From: Hirundichthys speculiger | Lineage: Eukaryota > Chordata > Actinopteri > Beloniformes > Exocoetidae | Direction of reading: 5' to 3' | Length of the DNA stretch: 64,000 bases | NCBI GenBank assembly: GCA_018398805.1 | Contig: JAGFBZ010001232.1 | Span: forward strand, 117,585 to 181,584 | Shown: positions 45,135 through 56,017 of the stretch, piece by piece | How positions within the stretch are numbered: position 1 is the first letter of the stretch | Layout: every line of letters begins with the position of its first letter | Notes under the pieces: model-generated | Seen by the model: only the letters and a program-made list of their open reading frames with translations | Databases searched by the model: none | What the model was told of the DNA's origin: nothing | Program-made: the position numbers and the translations under genes

Positions 45135-45490
45135 CAGTGTCCAGACCAGAAATTAGATTTACAGCATTCGACATGGATGCTGGATGAGTCGGGGTTCGGG
45201 CTTTTTCTGGCAAAGTCCAGCCTGTATCTCCTGCTCCTGAATGTTTCCAGAGGTTTGGACTTTGACAGCGACACCCCGACCTTCTCCAGAACGTTCTTGA
45301 CACCTGTCCATGCAGTCGAGGACAGGTTTCTGTGGTCATCCACGTCAGCTGTCTTCTGTGGTCTTGCAGGTGCTCTGATGTTGCCGAGTTCACCAGTAAA
45401 CCAGACTCACCTGAGGTTTCTATGATCTCTAATGATGACCTCCTTCACTTGGACCGAGGTCTCCTTGGGCTTCAGTCATACATGGAGGTG
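45135..45490 (-). pseudogene. Tc1-like transposase N-terminal relic
   Basis: On the minus strand, from 45490: L-K-P-K-E-T-S-V-Q-V-K, then K-T-A-D-V-D-D-H-R, then V-K-N-V-L-E-K-V-G-V-S-L-S-K-S and R-Y-R-L-D-F-A-R-K. This order is that of the paired helix-turn-helix region and the start of the catalytic domain in fish Tc1 transposases. Frames shift and stops occur between the blocks, and the DDE core is absent. No inverted repeats identified around it. Confidence 0.65.
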
Positions 45491-45499
45491 CTTCACTTT

Positions 45500-46905
45500 A
45501 AACGGCATTCCATAAATTCTGCATGTTTGTGAAACCTCTTAAACTTTGTTCAGATCTTGATTGTTTTATTCCAAGTCTATGTTGGTTGTGTAAAAAGGCA
45601 AAATGACAAAAACACTTCTGGACGTCATTGTATTTGGATGATGGGTAATTAATTAGTTGATGTCATCCTCTAACCATCCCAGCGTTGACCTCCACCTGTC
45701 CATACAGGTGTCTCTGATGTCCACTAACATGCTGACCTGCAGTCTGACCCTCTGACCACCTCAGTGTTGCTGCCTACATCTGTTTATAATCATCTCTGTA
45801 GTTCATGAACTAAATCAATGACCTCCTGACCAGTCAGGATAGATTTTATGGGATTATAACATAGTTCTAACCAGTTCTGCAGCAGGAACAAAGTACGTGA
45901 ATGAGAGCGTCTTTAATGCAGCGTGCCAGTTAGTAAATAGTCTTTTATTTACTATATTTTTTCCTTTGGCTTCTCTCTATTAGAAACGGTAAGATCATCT
46001 GATTTCCTTTCAGCCGTTCATCTCAGTAACTTTCCCGCTGCGTACAGTGTTGCCGTTATGGACAAACGCCATGAATCAAGTGGCATTTAGACAAAATGAT
46101 CCTTGAACAGTTGGCCAGTTGTTCTTCTGTGGAGAAGTGAGAGAAGAAGAACGCCGCTCGGTGGAAAGCTGACTGTGATGAGGAATGTGTAGTTATTTGC
46201 TGTTAATTCGGTTGTTGTCCTCTCCTTCGGCGCCCGTGGCAACCATCAGGCGGTTACAACAGTGTAACTGTCCTCCCGTCATCCGTTGGCGTTCTTATTT
46301 CATGCTCAGCTGGGAAGCGGCGCTGCCTCTGAGGCCTCTGGTGCTCAAACATCTGCAGCGCCGAAACTGTTTAAAGCTGCTTCAGATACGCGTCTCCTTC
46401 TTTATTTCACAGCACATGATGCAGATGTTTTTCAGTCTTTTCATACCTTTTGTTCCTTTCATTTTAGCCCCCCCAACATGTTCTCCTTTTTCAGCCTCCT
46501 CTATTCCCTCATCAGATACCCTCCCTCCATAATTACCACTTATTAATTATAAATGAGAGCCCTAACACGCTTTAATACAGCCTGTTAATATGGAAGGTAA
46601 TTTATGGGGTGTGTGTGGGATGAAGGGATGACGGGACGAGTGTCGTCCATCACAGAAATCATTATAGAAGGAAGCTCTCTTTCAAGTCTCTCTCCTTCAG
46701 AAAAAGAGACACTCGCCGACTCCTCCAGGTGCGCTGATGGCATGCAGGTGAGCAGGTGAGCAGGTGAGACGGGTCGTGGACAGACATTTGTGGAGGCAGA
46801 AGCTCAAGCCAAGAAAAAAGGGAGACCTCAGTTAAATGACACTCCAATAAATTCTGACTATTGAATCTAATATTGCATTTTTCTGTAGTTAAATACCACC
46901 TTTTG
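45500..46905. other. Unique DNA, possible LINE-tail remnant and CNE
   Basis: 45690-45800 (CCAGCGTTGACCTCCACCTG, TGTTGCTGCCTACATCTGTT) resembles LINE 3' sequence at 51985-52020 and the 37-bp minisatellite unit. 46500-46620 (CCATAATTACCACTTATTAA, TTAATACAGCCTGTTAATAT) is a possible CNE. No gene. Confidence 0.4.
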
Positions 46906-47059
46906 CAAAACGTTTAAAAAAAAAAAAAAAAAAAAAAAACAAATTTTTTGTCCTGAAATCAAGAAATTTTGCTGTAAATTTTTGCAGCATTTCATAACTT
47001 TTATGTCCTAAAATCTCAACATTTTGTCTTAAAATTGTGACTTTTTAACTTCATATTAT
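46906..47059. repeat. A run and degenerate AAAATTTTGACTT repeat
   Basis: A23 at 46916-46939, then short degenerate units such as TCTTAAAATTGTGACTTTTT. The same kind of sequence resumes at 49071, so the 2 kb between looks inserted. Confidence 0.7.
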
Positions 47060-47852
47060 TGTCATGGCCTGGTTGCCATGGCAGCCCTGTGTGTGTCCGT
47101 GTCTGTCAAGTTGGCGTCTCTCCCTGTCTTTAGTGTTTCCTGTTTTACTTTGAAGGTCTGTCTTGTCTCTATTGTTTTCTGCTTTGCTTCCTTCCCCTCG
47201 TTACCCTGATTCCCACCCTGCCTCTCGTTACCCTGATTCCCTGCACCTGCCTCTCGTTACCCTGATTCCCTGCACCTGCCTCTCGTTACCTGATTCCCTG
47301 CACCTGCCTCTCGTTACCCTTGCACCTCTCCCTGCACCTGCTCTCGTTACCTTGATTCCCTGCACCTGATCCTGCACCTGCCTCTCGTTACCCTGATTCC
47401 TGCACCTGCCTCTCGTTACCCTTGATTCCCTGCACCCTGCCTGATTCCCTGCCTGCCTCTCGTTACCTTGATTCCCTGCACCTGCCTCTCGTTACCTTGA
47501 TTCCCTGCACCTGCCTCTCGTTACCTTGATTCCCTGCACCTGCCTCTCGTTACCCTGATACCCTGCACCTGCCTCTCGTTACCCTGATTCCCTGCACCTG
47601 CCTCTCGTTACCTTGACTCCCTGCACCTGCCTCTCGTTTCTTCCTCTGTGTATTTAAGTCATTTCCCCTGTTCTCTGTGGGTCCATTGTCGTGACTTTGT
47701 GTTTGCAGTCCTGCTCGTTTTTCCTCTCGTCATCTCTGGATTAAGATACTTATGTTTTTGATCATTGAACTTTTATGTTTTTGAGAATGAACCTTTTTGC
47801 TTTTTTGAACTCCTGCTCTTTGTCCTCCTTCTGTCCACTGCAATCCATGACA
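47060..47852 (+). mobile_element. Probable LTR (gypsy-like), 793 bp
   Basis: Begins TGTCATGGCCTGG and ends AATCCATGACA: 5'-TGTCATGG and CCATGACA-3' are complementary, as in LTRs bounded by TG...CA. A promoter-like GTATTTAAGTC lies at 47649. The 3' partner LTR is not in the window. The LTR contains a 29-bp minisatellite. From memory this resembles a fish LTR family, but the target-site duplication cannot be checked. Confidence 0.5.
47211..47634. repeat. 29-bp minisatellite in LTR, about 14 units
   Basis: Units contain GCCTCTCGTTACCCTGATTC and CCTGCACCT, with several short deletions and TTGATTCC variants. Confidence 0.92.
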
Positions 47853-48440
47853 GAATTAGACCCACCCAGATCTGGACCAAGCGGGAGGTTCTGATGCCTT
47901 TTGGGGCACCCGACTGGTCCTGGGGGGGCCCAAGAGCTTCCAGCGCGCCAGTTGGAGCGCGGGGTTTGGACCAGCACATTACCTGGCCGAGTTCGCCTCC
48001 GAGGGAGATGATGTGACGCCTCGGAGAAGGCGAGGCAGGCGCTCCCGGTCTGGGGCGACTCCACGGATGGCCAGTCCTCCAGGGGTTCGTGTCGGCGTGG
48101 TGGCGTTGGAGGCCACACCACCTCCTCCACATGTTAAAAGAAAGAAATCTAAAAGATCGGCTGCTAACGTAAATCCTGCCGGGACAGGAATGATCACCCT
48201 GAGGGAGGATCTCTGCAGGGAGGCAGCCCGGAGGAGGCGAGGAAGACTATCCTCCTCTATGGCGGTCCAGATGGACACTCCTTCCTCTCCAGTCTCCGAG
48301 ACGGTCCCGGATGCACCTCCTCCATTTTTTCCGGAGGTAGTCCTGGAAGCGTCTCGTCCATCGCACTTCGGGATGGTCCTGGATGCACCCCCTCTGTCCT
48401 TTCCCGAGGTGTTCCAGGACACATCACCTCCAGCGTTCCC
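47853..48440 (+). other. Open internal region after the LTR
   Basis: One plus-strand frame is open from about 47857 through 48495, about 210 codons, with the first ATG-less part reading P-D-L-D-Q-A-G-G and a basic T-P-R-R-R-R-G-R-R-S-R-S segment at 48016. An Arg-rich, Pro-rich product could be a gag remnant, but I recognise no gag, CCHC or protease motif. The last part runs into the 37-bp array. Confidence 0.35.
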
Positions 48441-48444
48441 GATC

Positions 48445-48866
48445 CCCGATCTATATAGACGTCATCCCGGCGTCGACCTCCACCCGTCTATATAGACCTC
48501 GTCCCGGCGTCGACCTCCACCCGTCTATATAGACGTCATCCCAGCGTTGACCTCCACCTGTCTATATAGACGTCATCCCAGCGTTGACCTCCACCCGTCT
48601 ATATAGACGTCATCCCATCGTTGACCTCCACCCGTCTATATAGACGTCATCCCAGCGTTGACCTCCACCCGTCTATATAGACGTCATCCCAGCGTTTACC
48701 TCCACCCGTCTATATAGACGTCATCCCAGCGTTGACCTCCACCTGTCTATATAGACGTCATCCCAGCGTTGACCTCCACCTGTCTATATAGACGTCATCC
48801 CAGCGTTGACCTCCACCCGTCTATATAGACGTCATCCCAGCGTTGACCTCCACCTGTCTATACAGG
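48445..48866. repeat. 37-bp minisatellite with 12-bp palindrome
   Basis: About 11.5 units; each has GTCTATATAGAC, a perfect palindrome, then GTCATCCCAGCGTTGACCTC and CACC. The unit resembles LINE 3' sequence at 51981-52030. The last unit ends in CACCTGTCTATACAGGTG, also near-palindromic. Confidence 0.95.
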
Positions 48867-49070
48867 TGCCTCTAGGATATTAACTATATATATTATATTA
48901 TATTAATATATATTAACATGCTTTTTTTACTTGCCAATTTTCTTTGATCAGGATTTAATATCATAATTTTAGTTTATGATATTTGCTCGGGGGTCATGAT
49001 CTGGGTCTCTGTAAAGCACTTGCATTGTAACAGACGCTATACAAACAAAACTGAATTGAACTGAATTGTT
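48867..49070 (+). mobile_element. L2-type LINE 3' tail
   Basis: GATATTTGCTCGGGG, CTGGGTCTCTGTAAAGC, TTGTAACAGACGCTATACAA and a GAATTGAACTGAATTG tail match the 3' end of the LINE at 50943-52412. Confidence 0.85.
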
Positions 49071-49690
49071 GTAAAAAGCAAATTTCTGTCAAAACCTCTA
49101 AAATTTCCCAAACTTGTAACCCTTTGACATAAAATTTTGCCTTTGTCGCAAAATTGCAAATTTTTTATAACTGCAACTTTTTGTCTTAAAATCATGACTT
49201 TTAACTTAATATAGCAATTTTCTATTGTAAAATACAGACTTTAACAAAATTGCAGCTTTTTGATGTTATGACGTTATGTTTTAAAATTGTGATATTTGCA
49301 TATTAGAAAACTAATGATAACTAATAATAATTTGAAATCTGTTGTAAAATTTTTAATTTCATAATAAGCACCTTTTTGACATCAAATCACACTTCTCATA
49401 ACTGCAACTTTATGTCCTATAATCACAACCTGCTGACTTTTTGAGGTAAAGTTAAGACTTTATGTCTTAAAATAACACATTTCTGTCGTCAAATCTGAAA
49501 TTCACAACTTTTTTTTAATAAGCAATTTTTTGTCATAATATAAATTACTTTTTGACTTCAAATCATGACTTTCTTCATGAAGTTGTGAAACTTACAAAAT
49601 TGCAACTTTCTGACAAAAATTTCCGACTTTTCTTCATGAAATTGTTTTTGGTGAAATTTTGGTGAAATTTTTCTTCTAGATTTGGATCTT
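49071..49690. repeat. Degenerate AT-rich repeat
   Basis: Repeating words of the type TCTTAAAATCATGACTTTTA and ACTTTTTGACATCAAATC with about 20-35-bp spacing. Old, diverged simple tandem sequence; not coding. Confidence 0.6.
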
Positions 49691-50940
49691 TTTGACACAA
49701 GGCCGCTGCTTTTGACGGTTTTAAAACATCTTCTTGACGGGCGCTTGTCAAGTTGGAGGGCGGAGGGGGAGGAGCCGGTGCGCCACCTGGAGTCCACGTG
49801 CGCACGTGCCTGCAGGTGAGGGTCAGGCAGCCCTCCGACAAAAGCTGTCTGGACGGTCAGCTGAAAGAAAAGCCGCTAATTTAATACATTCCCTCCGTAT
49901 GTGGTACCGACATGTTCGAGTGGAGGGAAGGAAGAATGAAGCAAATATATTCCTCCGTGTCTGCTTGTACTCCTTCACTTCTTCTTCTCGTCCACGGCCT
50001 CCTTTCTTCTCCTCTCCACTCCTGTCTTTGTGCTGCATTTCGCATTTCAGAGGCTTTTCAGGGGCTGAAGTGGCGCTTGGCGATGCTGAAGTGTCTGCAC
50101 TGCTGTGCCTGAGCCTGCAATTCGCCAACTGTATGTTTGTGTTGTGTGTGTGTGTGTGTGTGTGTGGGGGGGGGGGGGGTGTTATGTGTGGGTGAATGTG
50201 TGTGTGTGTGTGTGTGTGCCTGAGCCTGCAATTCACCAATTTCACCGCTAATTAGCCCACAAAGGCTACCGACGGGGAGGAGCAGAGGAGGAGGAGGAGG
50301 ATGGAGGGGGGTGGCATACGCGGGAGGTCCAGGTCTTGGGGGGGGGGGGGGGGGGGTGGGGGGGGGGGGGGGGGGGGGGGCTGGCACAGCTGAGACACAT
50401 GGCACGAGCCCAGACAGACGCCTTTGTGTGTGGCGGGGGAACATATGCATCTCTGTGTATCTGTAGCCGTGTGATGGAGCTCGCGTCCCGCCGCCACGCC
50501 GCCACTCTGGCGGCGGCCCGGTTGGTTGCAGCTGTAGTTCAGAGAGTCTTAACTCCTCGGGCTGGTCCCAGCATGCCCAGTGGTCCCAGTACGCCCACTG
50601 GCACGGAGCGCTGGTGCTCTGCCATCGCTGTCTGTGTGGGTGTGAGGGAGAGAAACAAGAGATTTCCATTCACATCCCTCTCACCGTTTGCTTTATGATG
50701 TATCAGGCTGGGCCTCCTGGCTCTCAGCCAATCAGAGCTGTGGAGACTGTCCAGCTTTTATTGTTGCCATTGTTTCATTTGTTTTCTTTTTGTTTATTTT
50801 CTTCATTGTTTATTAATGCAATAAAACACATTTTGATTTTGTAGCAGTTGAAAAGTTTGGACGCAGCTACTCTCTCAAAGCGAGAACAGTCCAGAACATG
50901 AAAGAGCTGTATTAGCTGGGTTTACGCTGGCTTCCAGCAC
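49691..50940. other. Unique and low-complexity DNA, no gene
   Basis: (TG)n at 50141-50166 and 50198-50218 around a G run; CCTGAGCCTGCAATTC occurs at both sides (50109 and 50220). G-rich 50337-50380. Purine-rich 50276-50310. No supported exon. Confidence 0.5.
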
Positions 50941-50942
50941 AG

Positions 50943-52412
50943 CTGTGAAAAACCTTGGAGTCATTTTTGATCAGGATATGTCATTTAAGCAGCATATTAA
51001 TCAGGTTTGCAAGACTGCCTTTTTTCATCTCCGAAATATTGCCAAAATTAGGAGCATCCTCTCCCAGGGTGATGCCGAAAAATTAATCCACGCTTTTGTC
51101 AGTTCTAGACTGGATTATTGTAATGCGTTGTTAGCAGGATGTCCGAAAAGCTCGCTGAATAGCCTTCAATTGATCCAGAACGCAGCAGCGAGGGTGCTGA
51201 CAGGAATCCGCAAGCGAGATCACATCTCTCCCATGTTAGCCTCCCTCCATTGGCTTCCCGTGAAATTTAGAAATTGAGGCCCTTAAATTCTGCTTCTTAA
51301 TATAATCCTTTAGCCTTACAAGACTTGATAGCATGTTATGCTCCTAATAGAGCTCTCCGCTCTCAGAGTGCAGGGTTACTCGTCGTTCCTAGAATATCTA
51401 AGTAGGTTTGGAGGACGGGCCTTGCTGTAACCAGGCACCTTTTTTATGGAACCAGCTACCATTTTGGGTTAAGGAGGCTGACACCACCTCCACTTTTAAA
51501 ACTAAATTGAAAACATTTCTGTTTAGTAAAGCCTACAATTAGTCTTAACTATAGTGTGTAGGGGCTAATAGTTATAAGTTGCTATAGTTGTAGTAGCTCA
51601 GACTAGAGTAGCTCGTCTTAATCACAGCTTCGTCATAGTTATGCTGCTATAGGCCTACGCTACAGGGAGACACCAACATGATCTGCTGAGTGGTGTCTCC
51701 ACTGCTTTTCTCCTTTGTCTTCCCTTTCTTCCTCCCTTCCTCCTCCTCCAGCTCATTTATAATTATTTGGGAGCACCCTGTTACTGAAACTGTGCTCCAT
51801 TTTCTTTGCTTTCCTGTGTTTGTTGTGCTGTTTCTGCCCCCTTTTCTTTCTGTGTATTTGCAGGCCAGAGTGTCCTGGGTTTCATGCTGACTTGCAGTTC
51901 CATCCTCTGTCCATCCCGGGGTTCACCTCCACTTGTGTTTGGGTGCCGACTGACGTGGTGATCGGCGACCTGGTCCTCTGGCCATCTCATCCCAGTGCTG
52001 CTACCTCCATCTGTTTATGTTTATATGGCCATTGTATTTAGTCATTTGTGTGCTCTCCTCTTTCTGTCCTCCATCTTCTCTCCGTCCTCCATCCTCTCTC
52101 TGTCCTGTCTCCCCTCTTTTCTTTCTCTACCCGGCTGGTCTTCATCAGGAAGGTCCCCCCATATGAGCCAGGTCCTGCTCAAGGTTTCTTCCTCTTAAAG
52201 TGGAGTTTTTCCTTGCCATTGTTTGGCATTAAGGTTTTTTTTCTCCCTACGTGGGAGTTTTTTACCTGCCATTATCACTGATTGGATTTAATATTATAAT
52301 CTTAGTTAATGATATTTGCTCGGGGCTCATGCTCTGGGTCTCTGTAAAGCGCCTAGAGACAATTGTCATTGTAACAGACGCTATACAAATAAAATTGAAT
52401 TGAATTGAATTG
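50943..52412 (+). mobile_element. L2/Maui-type LINE, 5'-truncated
   Basis: The first 335 bases encode the C-terminal part of a LINE reverse transcriptase region; the remaining 1.1 kb is its decayed coding end and 3' UTR, ending GTAACAGACGCTATACAAAT and a (TTGAA)n tail. 5' truncation is usual for LINE insertions. A second tail of the same family is at 48867-49070. Confidence 0.88.
50945..51280 (+). pseudogene. LINE reverse transcriptase C-terminal fragment
   Basis: About 111 codons: K-N-L-G-V-I-F-D at the start, S-R-L-D-Y-C-N-A-L-L in the middle, then L-Q-L-I-Q-N-A-A-A-R and L-H-W-L-P-V near the end. These are the hallmark motifs of the thumb and C-terminal region of L2-type (CR1-clade) LINE ORF2. 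The catalytic palm and the endonuclease are missing, and the frame stops prematurely at K-F-R-N. Downstream TTAAATTCTGCTTCTTAAT still shows remnant similarity. Confidence 0.9.
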
Positions 52413-52424
52413 AATAGCTACTAT

Positions 52425-52783
52425 TAGGGGTGTGAAAAAAATCGATTTACAATATATCGCGATTTTCGTCCGCCCAATATAATATCGATTTTTCAGCTCC
52501 AAATATCGATTTTTTAGGAAAATACTTAAATGTGCAAAAACACTAATAATAAACAATAAATGGGTTGTTTTGAAGCAAATAGTTTTTACTCAATTTGTCC
52601 TCTGAATGATCAATATCATCTGATGAACATATACAGCAACTTGATTTTTCATCGCTACTTTTAATTTTGATATTAACTGGGTAGAATATCGCAATATATC
52701 GCGATTTTGCGATAATATTGTATCGTGACCCAAGTATCATGATACATATCGTATTGCGAGGTCCTTGTCAATACTCACCGCTA
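52425..52783 (+). mobile_element. hAT MITE, 359 bp, perfect TSD
   Basis: Starts TAGGGGTGTGAAAAAAATCG and ends CAATACTCACCGCTA. Flanking GCTACTAT is identical at 52417-52424 and 52784-52791. Inverted relative of the element at 32947-33318. It sits 13 bases after the LINE tail. Confidence 0.93.
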
Positions 52784-52791
52784 GCTACTAT

Positions 52792-53355
52792 ATATTTGTT
52801 TTCTAACAAATATAGCTGCAAGGGATGTGACGGGTCCCTCCTCTTCCTCGTCGTTTTCAAGTCAGTGAGACTGACAGTTTGCAGCAATCTCTGTAAAAAA
52901 AAAAAAAAATTAATAAATAATCCTGAAATTCGACATTTATCTGAGCTACGTCAAGGAAGTAAACAAAAGGAAGCACAGCGCAGCCGGCTGCAGCGGTGCA
53001 GAAAAGAACCCACACCACCGCCGGGCGGTTCGGTGGTGGAACTAGCGAACCAGGCGAACAGTATAAACACCAAAGACGGCGCCGGCATCACACCTTCACC
53101 GGTTACCTGTTCAGGGTTGAATATAAAACACCAGCGTCTCTCTGACTGATCTGAGGTCTCCTGGTGTTTTTTTTACTCATCGTTGAAGGCGACCTCAGCT
53201 TTGGTCGGAGCTTCACTGGTGGCTGCATCGGTTCAGTTTGGGGTCTGATGGCATGTTTGTAACAGACAGATTAAAGGTTTATCTGTTGTCTCGGCGCAAC
53301 AGGTTAATTTAATGGAAAAACAGTTCTAACATAATGAAAGCGGTCGGATCGTTTA
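52792..53355. other. Unique DNA, nothing recognised
   Basis: About 560 bases with an A run at 52895-52908; no gene or repeat recognised. Confidence 0.45.
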
Positions 53356-54955
53356 CGTACCCGGTGGATCGATTCACCCGGTGGCTCGATTCACCCGGTG
53401 GATCGATTCACCCGGTGGCTCGATTCACCCGGTGGCTCGATTCACCCGGTGGTTCGATTCACCCGGTGGCTCGATTCACCCGGTGGCTCGATTCACCCGG
53501 TGGATCGATTCACCCGGTGGCTCGATTCACCCGGCGGATCGATTCACCCGGCGGCTCGGTTCACCCGGCGGCTCGGTTCACCGGCGGCTCGGTTCACCCG
53601 GCGGCTCGGTTCACCCGGTGGATCGGTTCACCCGGTGGATCGGTTTCACCCGGTGGCTCGGTTCACCCGGCGATCGATTCACCCGGCGGCTCGGTTCACC
53701 CGGATGGCTCGATTCACCCGGCGGCTCGATTAACCCGGCGGATCGGATTCACCGGGATGATTCACCCGGTGGATCGATTCACCCGGTGGATGATCACCCG
53801 GGGATCGATTCACCCGGTGGATCGATTCACCTGGCTCGATTCACCCGGTGGCTCGATTCACCCGGTGGATCGATTCACCCGGTGGATCGATTCACCTGGT
53901 GGCGATCGATTCACCCGGTGGCTCTATTCCCCCGGTGGCTCGATTCACCCGGCGGATCGATTCACCCGGGGATTCGATCGATTCACCCGTGGCTCGATTC
54001 CCCCGGTGGATCGATTCACCCGGTGGCTCGATTCACCCGGCGGATCGATTCACCCGGTGGATCGATTCACCCGGTGGCTCGATTCACCCGGTGGCTCGAT
54101 TCACCCGGCGGCTCGATTCACCCGGCGGATCGATTCACCCGGCGGATCGATTCACCCGGTGGCTCGATTCCCCCGGTGGATCGATTCACCCGGCGGATCG
54201 ATTCACCCGGCGGATCGATTCACCCGGCGGCTCGATTCACCCGGCGACTCGATTCACCCGGCGGCTCGGTTCACCCGGCGGCTCGGTTCACCCGGTGGAT
54301 CGGTTCACCCGGTGGCTCGGTTCACCCGGTGGCTCGGTTCACCCGGTGGCTCGATTCACCCGTAGGATCGATTCACCCATAGGATCGATTCACCCGGTGG
54401 ATCGATTCACCCGGTGGCTCGATTCACCCGGCGGATCGATTCACCCGGCGGATCGATTCACCCGGCGGCTCGATTCACCCGGCGGCTCGATTCACCCGGT
54501 GGATCGATTCACCCGGCGGATCTCGATTCACCCGGTGGCTCGATTCACCCGGCGGATCGATTCACCCGGCGGATCGATTCACCCGGCGGCTCGGTTCACC
54601 CGGTGGCTCGATTCACCCGGTGGCTCGATTCACCAGGAGGATCGATTCACCCGGTGGCTCGATTCACCCGGTGGATCGATTCACCCGGTGGATCGATTCA
54701 CCCGGTGGATCGATTCAACCGGTGGCTGGATTCCCCCGGTGGATCGATTCACCCGGTGGCTCGATTCACCCGGTGGATCGATTCCCCCGGTGGATAGATT
54801 CACCCGGTGGCTCGATTCACCCGGTGGATCGATTCCCCCGGTGGATCGATTCACCCGGTGGCTCGATTCACCCGGTGGATCGATTCCCCCGGTGGATAGA
54901 TTCACCCGGTGGCTCGATTCACCCGGTGGATCGATTCCCCCGGTGGATAGATTCA
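53356..54955. repeat. 17-bp minisatellite, about 94 units
   Basis: Unit GGTGGCTCGATTCACCC with GGATCG, GGCGG and CCCCC variants. As 17 is not a multiple of three and no unit has a stop, all three plus frames stay open (up to 382 codons). The right third (54770-54950) is ordered as a 68-bp block of four units with a GATAGATTC or GATCGATTC marker, pointing to recent multi-unit amplification. Confidence 0.95.
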
Positions 54956-55313
54956 TAGATTCCGTTAGTGTGCACGCTGGGACAGAGTCCAGTTAAACAA
55001 CCTGGTAAAGTTGTGACTGTGGCCGTTAAACCGTGCAGGTAAATGTGTTCAGTAACTGGTCCGGTTCTTAAACACGTTCTCTGTGCAGGTCGGACATTTT
55101 CAGTGGCGTTCAGACCTGTTTTTTTGTTTTTTTCGGGGAAGGCAAGAGAAAAGGTTGATGTCACTTCGATTCACTTCTGCCTCAAACCGGAACGTGAAAC
55201 CTGGTTAACCGACGTCTTCTAGCTCAGAGTGGAAGAACATCAGACGCACCAGTTAATACCGTCTGTCTGACTGGTTACTTCACCAGAGCTGAGACGCTGC
55301 TGGCGCCTGTAAC
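54956..55313. other. Unique DNA, nothing recognised
   Basis: About 360 bases; no gene or repeat recognised. Confidence 0.4.
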
Positions 55314-55395
55314 GGGCCCCGGTACCGATGGGCCCCGGTACCGATGGGCCCCGGTACCGATGGGCCCCGGTACCGATGGGCCCCGGTACCGAACA
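55314..55395. repeat. 16-bp minisatellite, five units
   Basis: Unit GGGCCCCGGTACCGAT; contains the palindromes GGGCCC and GGTACC. Confidence 0.96.
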
Positions 55396-56009
55396 GACCC
55401 AGTCCCCCCCCGCTCTCCTGGCTGGAGATGTTACGGCCCTGACCCCTGACCCCTGACCCCTGACCATCACAGGAGGACGATCCTACATCTGATATTTCCC
55501 CTCGCCAACGATCGCCGTCGTGTCGCAGGCGCCCCCCCGCTCCGGGCCGCGCTCCCGCGACGCGCCCGGCCGTGTCGGTGTGCAGACATGTGGGAAATTC
55601 GTTTCGCGGTGCTTCTTCATAGACTTGGACGGCGGCGCTCTTCGGAGTGGTCAGAGGGGTTTTTGTCGGCCCAGTTGGCGTCAGAAACCCACTGAGCTTC
55701 AGACAAAAACATGATTGGTTTCTGTTGGGAGCAGCTGAAGCAGAACGGGGGAATTACCAGATTCCTTCCTGCAGCGACCGAGTGAAAACATTAAAGATGT
55801 CAGCCGATCTCTGCAACGTTCACGGTTTGGCTCAACTCTCGAATGACGGTTGAAGTTTTTTTGGAACGATATGTCAAAAATGCGAGCCAGTTTGGAAACG
55901 AGCATCTGAATTATTACATTAACGGTCTTAAGTTTAAATTCCTATTTTTACATCTCATTGCGTGCACATGCACGGGCAATAATGAGAAATATGTACAGAA
56001 ATGACAAAT
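55396..56009. other. Unique DNA, nothing recognised
   Basis: A short (CCCTGAC)n patch at 55437-55464; otherwise unique. The short open frames lack any domain. Confidence 0.4.
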
Positions 56010-56017
56010 GTTTTCAG

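Noticed and set aside
53334..54996. Open frames of 333-382 codons rich in Pro, Gly, Arg, Phe
   Set aside because: Produced by the second 17-bp minisatellite.
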